Below, in pieces: positions 32,901 to 44,283 of a stretch of 64,000 bases of DNA; within the stretch, counting starts at the first letter, position 1; every line of letters starts with the position of its first letter. This DNA comes from Phialophora verrucosa (taxonomy: Eukaryota; Ascomycota; Eurotiomycetes; Chaetothyriales; Herpotrichiellaceae), in contig MSED01000008.1 in assembly GCA_002099365.1 (NCBI GenBank), positions 496,001 through 560,000 of the forward strand, written 5' to 3'. The position numbers and the translations under genes are program-made. The notes beneath the pieces were generated by a model. It was not told the DNA's origin. It did no database searches and saw nothing but the letters and a program-made list of their open reading frames with translations.

Positions 32901-33039
32901 CTCGGCCTAGTTCTATCCAAGTAACTGGAGAGTAATGCTCGACCTAGTTCTATCCATCTAACGAGCTTCCCTCCCACCACTGTCCATGCTCGGCTTAGTT
33001 CTGTCTAACTGACTAGCTTCACTCCCACCACTGCTCATG
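32901..33039 (-). repeat. 51-bp tandem repeat covering the BVMO stop codon and 3' flank
   Basis: Reading on the - strand, units begin at 33039, 32988 and 32937 and share CATG..CAGTGGTGGGAG..GAAGCT and GATAGAACTA..CCGAG. The first unit contains the last codons (QWWE) and stop of the monooxygenase. The second repeats them with TGA changed to GGA, and the third is shortened. Confidence 0.85.
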
Positions 33040-35079
33040 CAGTTCCCTCAGGTCAACGGTCCCCTCCAGCTTCAAATACGGAGTCATGTCCTCGGTCTCG
33101 TCCTTTTCCTTCCTCGTCCACCCATTTCCAAACCAGCCGATGAGCCGGTTCCCGCTCTCGTGCAAGTACTCGTATTCCCAGTCCTCCCAGCGCGGCTCCT
33201 TGCGCACCAGCGTAACGTGACCCGCGCTGCCGGGCCAGATGCCGTGGATGCGCCCGCCGGGTTTCCCGCCATTTGCCCACGAACTGCAGTTGTCCGTCAG
33301 CACAGTGGTCGGGAAGAAGGCGTCCGCGTAGGCGACGAAGTCGTCGGCCGCGCGCCGCGACGGCCACATGGCCTTGATCCCCTGCGAGGACACCTTGCGG
33401 AGCAGCTTGGCGTAGTACGTCAGCTGGACCTCCACGCTATGGGGCACTGTGCCGGAGGGGCCTGCGCCGTGCGGCCCGTGGATGAAGAGGAAGTTGGGCA
33501 CATCCGGCACCGCGAGCCCGAGGTACGTGTACGGCCAGCCGAAATGGGTTGAGTCGGTGGCCGGGTTGTCGCGCGAAAAAGGCCTCCACGCATCCACGAG
33601 GTCCACGCCCCGCGCACGCACGTGGAAGGGGAGGACAAAATCGACGGCCCCGCCCGTGGCGCACAGGATGGCGTCCACGGCGCGGTGGTCGCCTGCGGTG
33701 GTCTCGATACCCGTGGCCGTGAAGCGGCGGATCGGGTCCTGGATCAGCGTCACGTTGTCCTGTGCCAGGGCCTCGAGGTAGCCCGGCCCGGGCGTCAGTC
33801 GGCGGCAGTTGGGGCTGAAGTCGGGCACGAGCCGGTCAAGCAGTTGCTCGGGATCCCGCGCCCCCACGGCCAGCCGGTCGCGCATGATCTGGATGAACCG
33901 CTCGCGCATGTCCTCGTTCTCCGTGGACCCGCGGAACGTCGACCCGAACCGGCGCCAGTACTTGTCCTCCAGCTCCTTGCGGAAGCGGAGGTATTCCTCT
34001 GGGCTGTCGCGGAACCGGCGCTTCTGCTCCTCGGGGATCCATTGCGGCGCGAAGGTGCGTTCGTCGCCAGCCCACGACCCGGCGATCCACGTCCGGCTGC
34101 GCGCGTAGTGGTCGATGTGCGCCGCCACGGGCTGGAGGTTGGGCAGGACCTGAATCCCGCTGGCGCCGTTGCCGATGATGGCGATGCGTTTGCCCGTCGG
34201 GTCGAACGAGGGGTCCCAGTTCGACGTGTGCCGGAGGTGGCCCTTGTATTCGGACAGGCCCGGGTACGAAGGGAGGCGCCAGTCGTTGAAGCGCCCGATC
34301 GCCGAGAGGACGAAGTCGGCTTTCTCGGTGAACGGGGCACCATCGCCGCCCGTCGTGCGATCCACGCCCGTGACCGTCCACTGCCCGTCGACGTCGGACC
34401 AGTGCGCGTCCTGGACCCGGCGCCCGAACTTGACGTATTTGTAGACGTCGTATTTCCGGGCCTGGGCCTGCCAGTAGTCGCGGATCTCATGTCCTTCGGC
34501 GAATTGCTGCGACCATTGAGTGTAGGGCGTGAAGGTCGACTGGTAGACGTGCGACGGTATATCGCATCGGACTCCCGGGTAGATGTTTTCTAGCCATGTG
34601 CCGCCCTGTTAAATCATGCTGACGGTCAGCTTGTGTTTTCGGACTCGCGCGCCTATCCTGCCTGTCCACGTATCCCAGATGCCTTATTAACTTACCACGT
34701 CCTCGTTCTTCTCCAGAATCGTCAGTTGAATGTTCGGCACCTTCACAGGCAGTAATATCCCGGCCAGGATTCCTGAAAGTCCGGCCCCAATAACCACGAC
34801 TTTCAAGCTTCTCACATCGTCGATATGGCGGTCGGGAAGCGTCAGTTCCGACACGGGATATCGTTCATGGAGCACATTTGCAGGCCGAGTCGTTGTTGGT
34901 GTCGGCGCCGTTGTCTCTGCCTGTACCTCCCCTGCCGCCGCCGTCGTCTGTGCCAAGGTGAATGCGACCTGTTTGAGTCTTTGTGCCGCCTGAGATGGTT
35001 CAAACTCTCCGTTGCGATCAGCAGCCGTGCTTGACTGGGAAGGCCTCAGACCATCAGTTGATGCCGACGCCTTCGCCAT
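33019..35079 (-). CDS. Baeyer-Villiger monooxygenase
   Basis: Two exons, 35079..34696 and 34605..33019, with a 90-bp intron give 656 aa. It is a type I flavin monooxygenase that inserts oxygen next to a ketone using FAD and NADPH. FAD site VVVIGAGLSGI is near residue 98. The GGTWLENIYPGVRCDIPSH block begins exactly at the splice junction (residue 129). The BVMO fingerprint is YKGHLRHTSNWD near residue 248, with Tyr for the usual first Phe. The NADPH site IAIIGNGASG lies near 270, and the late ATGGAVDF and SGTVPHSVEVQ segments also fit. The N-terminal 90 residues are a polar extension. The coding sequence is visibly richer in G+C than the neighbouring FMN monooxygenase at 36.7-38.4 kb. Confidence 0.9.
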
Positions 35080-36660
35080 GGCAAAGAGAGCTTCCTCTTT
35101 TACTTCTTTCGATCTTGATTATTTCCTGGGGTCGCAGAACCAAGAACACCAGAACGGATAGATCCTAACTGTACTCGCGGTTGTTTGCGTTGCAGTCCAC
35201 GGAATCTGGCCTCCACTCGCCCCTGTGGTGCCTGTCAACACATGCTTATGCGTCTGTGCTCCCGGAGTATACATGTTGACCATTGACCCAGTGCGCCCAT
35301 CACGAATGGGACCCACAAGTTGACACCATTGCCGAACACGCAGCAGTCGGAGTTCGACGACGCTCCGGCCTTATCTGCCTGCCTCCCATTCGTGGCTGTC
35401 CAACGGCTTCTGCCAAGCCATGCTGTACGTGACGTTACAGTACAGTATATGGGTCGCTGTCATCTCTGACAGATGGGATATGACACTAACTGTGAGAACG
35501 CAGAGACTGCGGCGCCATACAGTGGAATCACACTAATCTCTACTGGGAGCTTCTTGCGCTACTCGGGTTGACAATAGATCTCCCGCACAGCCCTTTGAAA
35601 GTGGGCTTGGACATCGAAGTTTTTTCTCTAGCCCATCTGTCACCACGCGCCTCGTGTTGTGGAACAGGGGTATTAACGAGACGTCGTTGGGCGGTTATCC
35701 GCTTTGGCCTCAAGAGTTTGGATCATCGGCATCGCCCCGTTGGATGGCCCAAACCAGCTCGGTGCAATTTCACCAGCCTTGAGCACCTTGTGCGTGCTCT
35801 CTGTATTCTTTCCGTCCGAACTGGCTAGGGGCCTTGCTACGTACGTCGACGAGAAGTCTCTTCGGGGTGATTAATCCCCTATGCCCGTGGAACAACCTGT
35901 CGGTGATAGTATGCAGGTAATTCAGGGACTGCCACTAGACAAGATGATTGAGGCCGAAGTTTCGCTCGTCCTGTTCCTGCTTGAGGTGGAGCTTGAGGTG
36001 GAGCTTGAAGCACACGTGGACGCCACTCCGGCGGAGGTATCTGACCACCTCATATGGCAGGCTGATGAAGGATGTGTGTCCGAAAGCGAACAGAATTGCA
36101 CTTGGCAAGACTGCTGCAGGATCAGAATGCACCACGAATGAGATGGAGTCTTTTCTGGGCGTGTGTGCGGCAGCAAGACAAGGGCGGACCATTCGCTCAG
36201 GACAGTCAGGTATCTAGTTCGAATTAACAGTGTAAAGACATGGGATGGTGCAACTACTCCTAGAAATAAACCCTACCCGAGCCTTACAGGTGAAGATCTT
36301 CTCGTATTCCGCAATCAAACTCAAAGGCTCCACAATGAAGGATCTGTGATGTGCAGTTTCTCGATAGTGACCCCTGTCCACATGTATTATGGCATCTGAA
36401 CTAAAATCACGCCATACAACGTCCTCGGAGGTTGTTGCGGAGAAGATCGTCCGGTATCGAAACCAAGACCGTGTGGTCTTGTCAGAAGCGCGATCCGGAG
36501 CAGTTTCGGTGTACAGTGCGAGCGGCATTGGACGAAATCTGCGTTGCATGTTTAGTATTCGGACGTTGTTGAAAGTATAGGTCGCTGCAGCATTTGCAAG
36601 TCTTCAGACAGTGCACAGGCGTCAAATTGGTAAGTGCGTTGACATCGAAGCTCTCTCGAT
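35080..36660. other. divergent intergenic region
   Basis: A 1.6-kb gap between the BVMO (-) and the second FMN monooxygenase (+). Open frames such as 35881-36141 (+) are low complexity (repeated Glu-Val-Glu-Leu) and are not supported. Likely contains both promoters. Confidence 0.4.
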
Positions 36661-38391
36661 ATGGGTTCCATACAGGAAAGCAATGGCTCTCATGAGGGCG
36701 TCAAGAAGCAGATCCTGCTCAATGCGTTTGACATGTCAACAGTGGGACATCTTTCGCCAGGTCAATGGAAGGTACTTCTTTCCCAGCCACAAGCTTGTCA
36801 TGCAGGGCAGGATGAGTCCGAGCGCTTGAGTCTTTGTGATGGAAGCTGAATTAATCCCAGAACCCAAAGGACAAATCTGCCACGAAGAGGAAACTCGAAT
36901 ATTGGATCGAATTGGCGAAAATTCTTGAACGTGGCGATATCAACGCCCTCTTCCTGGCCGACACTTACGGCGGGTACGACACTTATGAGGACAGTCTCGA
37001 CAACTGCATCCGGCGTGCTGCACAATGGCCGATGACGGATCCGACCATCGTGAGTTCCTGCTCTTGAAATCATTCGAGGCCAGTTTTGATAATGGACCCC
37101 AAGCCCATCTCTGCCATGGCAGCGGTCACGAAGAACCTGGCTTTCGGTATTACTGCTTCGACTTCGTTTGAGGCCCCATTTTTGCTTGCCAAGCGGTTCT
37201 CGACTCTCGACCACCTGACCAATGGCCGGATCGGCTGGAATATCGTCACCTCGTGGAAAAAAGCTGCTTTCAAGGCCATCGGACTCGATAACCCCATCGA
37301 CCACGATGAACGGTACCTGCAGGCCGATGAGTACCTGAGAGTCCTGTACAAGTGAGTGGCAACGAAGACAGGGGACGCGATGGACGCTAACGCCCCTTCC
37401 TGCTAGACTATGGGAAGGCTCCTGGGCCGATGATGCGCTCAACCCCAACCCAGAGGCAGATTCGTATGTCGACCCTGACAAGGTCCGCACGATTCATCAC
37501 CATGGCAAGTATTTTAACCTCGATTCTCGACATATTGTGGACCCTTCACCGCAGCGGACGCCTTTTCTGTTCCAAGCTGGCACCTCACCTGCTGGGTCTG
37601 CCTTTGCTTCCACACACGCGGAGGCCATCTTTGTATCTTCGCACAGCCCCCAGGTGCTCCGACCCAAGATTGCCAAGATCCGTCAGCTCGCCGAAGAGAA
37701 AGGCCGGGACCCTCAATCGATCAAGTTCTTTGGCACCTTCACTCCGATCATCGGCCGAACAGATGAAGAGGCCCGGGAGAAGCTAGAAGAGGCGAAGAAG
37801 TATGCATCCACCATTGGTGGACTGGTACTCTTCTCTGGGTGGACCGGGATTGATATTTCCAAGATTCCACTGGACCAAGATATTACCGCTGCAGACTCAA
37901 CGGAGGCCCATAAGGTGAGGAGCATGCTCGATGCTTTTACAACAACAAGCCCGGATGTTCCAAGATGGACACCGAGGGTAGTTGCTGAGAAGGCTGCCAT
38001 TGGCGGGTTAGGCCCCGTTGGAGTAGGTACTCCTGAGAAAGTCGCAGATGAGATGGAAAGATGGATCCGGGAAGCAGACCTCGATGGATTCAACCTCGCC
38101 TACGTTACGACACCAGGAACGTTCGAGGACGTGGTTGATCTATTGATTCCCGAGCTGAGGCGGCGTGGTGTGTACCCGCAACCCAGGTCGGAGGGCGAAG
38201 AGCCAGTGACTGCCCGCGAAAAGGTTTATGGAAAAGGACAGAGTGGGTTAAGAGATGATCATGAAGGAGCCAAGTACCGGTACGACGTGTACAAGGAGGA
38301 TGAGTCGACCGCTGAAGAGAAGAAGCAGAAGGAAGAGGATGGCACGTCAGCGCTGCCGCTTCGGACAGACGGTGGTGCAGAGAAGGCCTGA
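36661..38391 (+). CDS. NtaA/SnaA/DszA-type FMN-dependent monooxygenase (intact)
   Basis: Four exons (36661..36771, 36861..37049, 37104..37351, 37407..38391), introns 89, 54 and 55 bp, give 510 aa. The N-terminus KKQILLNAFDMSTVGHLSPGQW, ALFLADTYGGYD, SAMAAVTKNLAFGITAST, FSTLDHLTNGRIGWNIVTSW, PSPQRTPFLFQAGTSPAGSAFA and the C-terminal PGTFEDVVDLLIPELRRRG place it in the luciferase-like nitrilotriacetate/pristinamycin/dibenzothiophene-sulfone monooxygenase family, which uses reduced FMN and oxygen. The third exon acceptor was set at 37103 because it keeps phase and the paralogue's residue spacing (DPTIPISAMAAVTK). It is a divergent paralogue of the broken gene at 28.9-30.6 kb. The C-terminal 40 residues are charged and probably disordered. 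Confidence 0.9.
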
Positions 38392-39604
38392 GCAAGTACA
38401 CTGCTGCGTCTGTATGAGACTGATGCTGGGGCTGTTTTGAGCACAGCGTCCATGAAGGCGTCCATTCTTGAAGCATGGCTGTACACGCTTTGAACTGGGA
38501 TCTTGGTGTCGAAAAGTCAGCGATTGAAGAGCTCAAGGCTGCTCTTTGCGTCACTGGGCTTGGCACTCCTAGTCACCCTCATAGTCCGTTGATTCATCAA
38601 CGTCTTTACCTGTAGGCTCAAGAATATCCGGCTTCACCCATCCATCGCATTGCCTGTACTCGCTTAGGATTGACCAACACGGGCATCTGCTGGCGAATCC
38701 CAAGCAGCTCCGCGACTACGGACTGTACGCGATCTGCCGCGAGTTGTCCGCCCCCTACCCGAGCTTGATGCGCGGCACTGCCATCCCAAGCTCATGGTGA
38801 AGAGGGCCATTAGTTTCAATTTTGCGGACGCCAATACAATGTTTCCCTAATCCTTCCATGTTCCGATCCCGCAGCACGCAGAGCGGAAAGAAATGCCTTC
38901 GGTCAATTGCGTGCTCGATGCCCAAGGCCAGACCATCAGCTCTTGCCTCGGCCTCTCTCCAATAGGACAAGGACAACGCGCCGTCTGCAAACAACTGCTA
39001 CACATGATACCGAGAATGGCAGAGGGGCGTTTTCCCGACACCTCAAGCTCCGCTCATGGCGTGCTTGTCAAGCTTTTCCGCTGAGCAACCTGTCTGCATG
39101 CGGATTATTGATTGGGTGTCGTTCCTTTTCGCGATATACCGCCCGTTGCCGGGTAATTACAACCTGTTTTGTCATTTCATCACAGTGCCCTCAGCTCCAC
39201 TCATTGTTGTATCCTTGTGCTAGCGAACGCATCAAGCACGATATGGCCAGCATTGCGACGGGGCATTTGTATCTAGGCGAATCGGAGTTTGCCACCATGC
39301 TGGCCCTCTACGCGATGCACCCACCGTCCACACAGGGGAAGCGCCGTTGCATGCCGATCATGAAGATAACGGCGAGAACATATGGAGCAGCCTATTGCAG
39401 CCTCTGGTGGCCTAGAAAGGGTTATCCGACGGTTCGTTCTTCAGAAGCCCCAGCGAGCGACCTCACTTCCTTCGAAGTGTCCCTGTCTTCTCGAGACCAT
39501 CTCGATTCTTTGGAACGCTGCTGAACCTGTCTTCTCGAGAACGTTTCCCAAAGTTGCACCGCCATTGTTCGCTGCTCCATATCTTGGTCCAGCGTTTTCT
39601 AGCC
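38392..39604. other. intergenic with a possible gene relic
   Basis: 1.2 kb between the FMN monooxygenase and the permease. Apart from the relic at 38618-38994 (-) nothing is recognised. Confidence 0.4.
38618..38994 (-). pseudogene. possible frameshifted relic of unknown protein
   Basis: Two stretches with protein-like composition lie end to end in different frames: 38994 to about 38760 (SYWREAEARADGLALGIEHAIDR ... FFPLCVLRDRN) and about 38775 to 38618 (GQLAADRVQSVVAELLGIR ... PVLVNPKRVQAM). They switch frame near 38770. I do not recognise the family. It could be a decayed C-terminal piece of a gene or coincidence. Confidence 0.3.
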
Positions 39605-41448
39605 ATGCCAGCCCCAATCCCATATCCAGAGTCCAAGGAGGCGGACTTTACGGTCGAGCCTCACGCGATTGTCGGGGATTCTCCCACGTTGTCCATTTCG
39701 GAGGATGACAGGGAGGCTTTCCTGAGCTCCTTCACCGCAGAGGAGGACCGCAAGATCATGAGAAAAGTGGACAAGCGGTTTCTGCTGCTCATTGGCCTCA
39801 TGTATATGCTCAAGAATGTCGACTACACCAATGCCGCCACTGTCAAGGTCCTTCAAGTCGGTGAATCGCGCAATGTCCTCACGGAGCTCAACATGACCCC
39901 GAACCAGTACAACTGGGTGCAGTCCATCTATTTTGTAAGTCAGGGAGGGACATTGGAATCCGACCTCACGACTCTCTCCATAGTGCTCGCCAGCTAACAG
40001 TCAGCAGATCTCTTACATCGTCTTCGAAGTTCCAAGTAACCTGCTGCTTAAGAAGATGACTCCCCGCAACTGGCAGTCTCGAATCATTGCGACTTGGGGC
40101 TTGGTAGGTCGCTCTGCCATTTCGCTGTCGCATTCGCGCTGACCCAACAACGGTATAGGTTCTGGCATGTCATGCTGCGGTCCAGAACAGACAAGGCCTC
40201 TACGCTGCGCGCTTCTTCCTAGGGATGATGGAAGCTGGAATGTTCCCTGGGGTAGCTGCTCAGCTGTGTAGCTGGTATCGTAGTGACGAGATGGGCAAGC
40301 CAATCATGTGGATGTTCGGTTTCCAGAACTGTGCAGGGATCGTAGGCTCGCTGGTCGCCTATGGGATCTCGTACATGAACGGCCTGGGTGGCCTGAGCGC
40401 CTGGCGATGGTAGGCCTCCCACGCGCGCAGTGCTCAATGTCTCGCGTACCCGTACCGTCTTCGCGCTCTCCCCCTTGAAAGCACGAGCCCGAATGATGAG
40501 AAACTAACCAATTTTCTAGGGTCTACCTTCTCGAAGGCCTCTTCACCATCCTCTTTGCCGGCGTCGTCTTCCTCGTTCTTCCAGACTATCCCAAGTCGCC
40601 CCGCTCGGCCAAATGGCTCACGCCTCGAGAGCAAGAATACCTCGAACTCCGCCTTACAGACAACGCCCCGCGTACGCACGACCCAGTGTTCGACAAGAAG
40701 GAAGTCCTAGCCTCGCTCAAGGACCCGCGCACCTACGCCTTCTGCCTATCCCAGATCCTGATGAACCTCGGCGGCTACGGCCTGCAGTGGCAGCTCCCCA
40801 CCGTGACGACAAGCCTGGGCTTCGCAGGCCTGCCGCGAAACCAGCTGCTCAACATCCCCCCCGCAGCCGCGACCGTGTTATCCATCATCTTCGCGGGATG
40901 GTTCCTCAGCAAAGCGTATCTCACGCGGCCCAAGTTCATCATGATCATCTGTGCTGGCGCGCTTGCCTTCTTCCTCGTCCTGTGTTTCAACGTGGGCCGC
41001 CATGCCACGTACATTGCCGTGATCTTCGGGACGACGTTCTACTCTGTGTATTTCATTCCCTTCTGGGCGTGTAAGTGTTGCGTTTCATTTGTCAGGGCCT
41101 GAGGCCGTCATGACCATGAGCTGACCAGTCATTTTTTCTTCTCCCACAGGGCGGTCCGCAAGTCTGGTAGGCTCCACTGGCACGGCTTTCACACTGGCCT
41201 TCCAGTCCTGCATCGGCCAGGTCGGCGGTGTGATTGGCCCACAGCTGTTCCAGGAACGATACGCGCACAATGGGTATAAAGTCTCGTTTGGCGTCTGCGC
41301 CGGTGCGATCGGCATGAGTTGGTTGGCTAATGTCTGGACATGGTACCTGACGCACGACAACGAGGAGGACATCAAGCGCGTCAGGAGGTTGAGGATCAAG
41401 GCGAACAGAGACGGCAGGGTATGGGCCGGCGAGGATGTCAAACTCTAA
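39605..41448 (+). CDS. MFS permease, Dal5 / anion:cation symporter family
   Basis: Five exons (39605..39934, 40008..40103, 40159..40409, 40520..41070, 41150..41448), introns 73, 55, 110 and 79 bp, give 508 aa. Twelve hydrophobic segments are visible. Family signatures are KVDKRFLLLIGLMYMLKNVDYTN at the first helix, ISYIVFEVPSNLLLKK, ARFFLGMMEAGMFPG, GLFTILFAGVVFLVLPDYP before the central loop, and the C-terminal STGTAFTLAFQSCIGQVGGVIGPQLF with NNEEDIKR-like ending. Dal5-type carriers import organic anions such as allantoate, ureidosuccinate, nicotinate or dipeptides across the plasma membrane. Its position after an FMN monooxygenase suggests uptake of the pathway substrate, which is inference. 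Confidence 0.9.
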
Positions 41449-41948
41449 TCCTGATCCGTGCGTGGGTGGATGCTGTACGAATGGCCTGCTCGTACTCCCA
41501 GTCCTCGATATATGGGACTGCGCGGGATTGGATACGGTTTTCTCCCACGAGGACAACCTATCCGCTCTTTCCACTACTTCGTTAAGGGTTGCTTGGCCGC
41601 TTAGAGTGGATCCTCACGTCTTGACGGCAACGCAAAGATAGAAATAGACACAGAGCAGGAAGAAGATCGCTCGGTCCAATTCAGTTTCTATTCCATCGAG
41701 GTATGTATCGAGCGGGTTGGTGTGCGCTCAGGGGCCGCCCGGCCGGTATTTCGGCCGGGGTGGGTAGGTGGGAACCTGGGAGCTGTAATGACGGACCCGG
41801 CTAAGAACAGGCCTCGAAGAAGGGTCTATTTCCTTTGCCCTACGGACAAACCGGGTGCTTCGTCCTCTCGTCACTCATGACTATGGTGTATGTATCTCCT
41901 GTGGCTTTATTTCCGTACCACGTCCTCCCAACTCCCACTTGGATGCTT
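41449..41948. other. convergent intergenic region
   Basis: 3' flanks of the permease (+) and the GH79 gene (-). A short G/C palindromic-looking stretch GGCCGCCCGGCC occurs at about 41731. No gene seen. Confidence 0.4.
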
Positions 41949-43660
41949 TCACCACTGCAGGTTCAAGATGGCCGCACTCGACCACGGCAGAGTAACGGAG
42001 ACGGTCCCGTCTTGAGCGGCCTGCAAAACCTCGCCCTTGGTGACATTGTTCAAGGTCACTGGCTTGCCACCGTCCAGCTCCATGTTGTACGAGATTCCAT
42101 CAAAGGTAATGCCCGTGATGGCGTCGCTCCCGTTCGCGAGAAGGCGTTGCACATTCAGGCCCTTCAGCGCCGATGTCTGGCCGGCGGGCAATTGGAAGCT
42201 GAAGGTCTCGGTTGGGCGGGGCTTGGTATTGGTGGCGGTGCCGGTTCCACTACCGTTGAAGGTGGAATTGTAGGCGTTTAGCTGGATGATTGCGATTCTC
42301 TGCAGCCGGCCGTCCACGTACGCGGCGTAGGCGTTTTGATAGGTGCTCCCGAGCTCGAGGTCCGCGATGCTGACGTTGCCGGCCGTCAAGTTGCCCAGGA
42401 AAGCCGCGACCATGATGTTCCCGTAATAGGGAGCCTTGGTGCCCTTCGTCGCGTTGACGGTGTCGATTGGCTGCCATGACTGGTATCTGTAGTTAGTACC
42501 CTGGTGCATGTGGACGCGGGCAATCCCCGTGGCTGCGCAGTAGAGGTTGAAGTCGACGCCCCATAACGCAGCACCGAAGGCGTTTGACAGGCCCGGGGCT
42601 CCTTCGTTGTACAGGCTGTTGGTCTCGCCTAGGATATAGGGGAGGCCGGTGTAGGCGAGGAGCCTCGATTCATTGAGGTGCTTGTTGATGGATAGCACGG
42701 TTGAGGTGTGGTTCATCAAGGTGCCTTGGAGGGTCACGCCGGGTTGGGTCGCTCCTCCGATGTAGCTGGCGGTCATTAGCAGGAGATGATCAAACTCACA
42801 GAGACGAAGACGGGGAGAAGGAGACATACTTGTGGCTATCGATGAACGCGATGTCCTTGTCCGCATTCAATCCGGCTTCCCAGGTCGTGATGAGATTCAA
42901 GCTGTTGGCCGTACCTGCAAAGTTGGGCGAGTAGAACTTGAACTTGCCCTCGGAAATGACGTCTGGGCAGTTCTGCTGCACCAGCTGTCTAATGATGCGA
43001 GTCTTGTTGAGCCACTCTTCGACATAGTCGGTCTCGTTCCACCAGCTGGGCCGGACTGGACCCTGCGAACTGGTCTTGAAGAGATCGGGCTCGTTGCCCA
43101 TTTCCCAGTAGGCGACTTTGCTGGTGCCCAGAGCCTTGCACACCAGGGGGACGGTGCCAACTAACGTGTTGTAGCCTGCTGTGCCATTCTTGCCCATATT
43201 GAAGCCATGAATGTAAGTCACTCCAGGCCATGTGGAATAAGAGTCAAAATACTCGGGACCGATGGAAATCGTGGTTGGGTAATCCCTGGATCGGCTAAAA
43301 TTGTAACTCCCAACCAGGGCGTCCGCCTGGGATGCATTGAAAGTTGCATAGTCTCTATGTTCTCATTTAGAACGCCTGTCTCAAGCCCCACGGACCGACG
43401 TACTCTGTGTTCCCCCCAACTCGGATGATGGGATATGACCCTTGGAGGTTACGAAGGTTGTTCAGAAGGTTATAAGAGAAGGTGTTTGGCTGACTGGAGT
43501 TTCCCGCAAAGTCTGGGAAGGAAGAAAACTCGATCGAGTACGAAACGAAGGACTCGAGAAGAGGCTTGCTGGCGTTTTGGGCAGGTGAAACAGACAAGGG
43601 GATGGCGCACGAAGCTACCTGGAGGAGAAGGGCGGAAGCCGCAACGCGTGGCACGAGCAT
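41949..43660 (-). CDS. secreted glycoside hydrolase family 79 (beta-glucuronidase-like)
   Basis: Three exons (43660..43404, 43354..42830, 42765..41949), introns 49 and 64 bp, give 532 aa. The first 19 residues (MLVPRVAASALLLQVASCA) form a signal peptide. A retaining (alpha/beta)8 glycosidase domain follows: RVGGNTEDYATF, the acid/base Glu174 in WEMGNEPD, DSHNYIGGATQPGVT, and the nucleophile Glu308 in YILGETNSLYNEG. The C-terminal beta domain (residues about 400-532) matches GH79_C. Many N-glycosylation sequons (NxS/T) are present, as expected for a secreted enzyme. GH79 enzymes release glucuronic acid from arabinogalactan or other glycans. The exact substrate is not known. Confidence 0.9.
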
Positions 43661-44283
43661 TTTGGCATATGATGATTGAGAAATGGTTCACCCTGCACTT
43701 GACGTTGTCCTTGACCTTTTATGCAAACCATGCTGGGTGGCTCCTCCAACTGTCACTGCGGCCCTGCATAGGATTCCAGCATTCCGCGGTGCTCGTTCAT
43801 AGCCGGATTCCCAAGAGTAGCGAAATTTCCAATTGGCTGGGAAGCGTTGCATTTCAGGAAGGTGACAGAAGCTTTGCGGGGAAAGCTTTGCGATCTTCGA
43901 CCCGTTCGACGATATTGGGCGCGGAGGAGACGTGGACGACATCATTTCCCGGAAGGGGATGCTCCAGCAGCGGGGAATTCATGAAAGTGCCCATCCTACT
44001 CGTACTCCCGGTCGTAGTCGTACGCCATTGCCTTCTGGTGAGTCCGATGGAGTTCCGAGATCGATTTTGACGCAGACTGAGGTTGGAGAGTCAGTGTGGC
44101 GCCAAGACGAGATAGTACTGTCGAGTATTAATGCAGTTCGCGCAACGCCAATTTCATCGTCGAAGTCGGCGCGCAGGAACTGCCAGACATTCACCCTGCG
44201 ACCCCCGCGACTCGGGCAGATAATCCCTCTATCAACCATGTCCTAGAAGTCTCACAAAATTAACCACCATCACAACTTTCAAT
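43661..44283. other. divergent intergenic region
   Basis: Promoter region between the GH79 gene (-) and the SR-type gene (+). Nothing else recognised. Confidence 0.4.

Noticed and set aside
33622..34593. 323-aa + strand frame
   Set aside because: It is the antisense shadow of the GC-rich Baeyer-Villiger monooxygenase; composition is typical of antisense frames in GC-rich genes.
35881..36141. 86-aa frame with Glu-Val-Glu-Leu repeats
   Set aside because: Low complexity, no homology recognised, no splice partners; probably promoter sequence.
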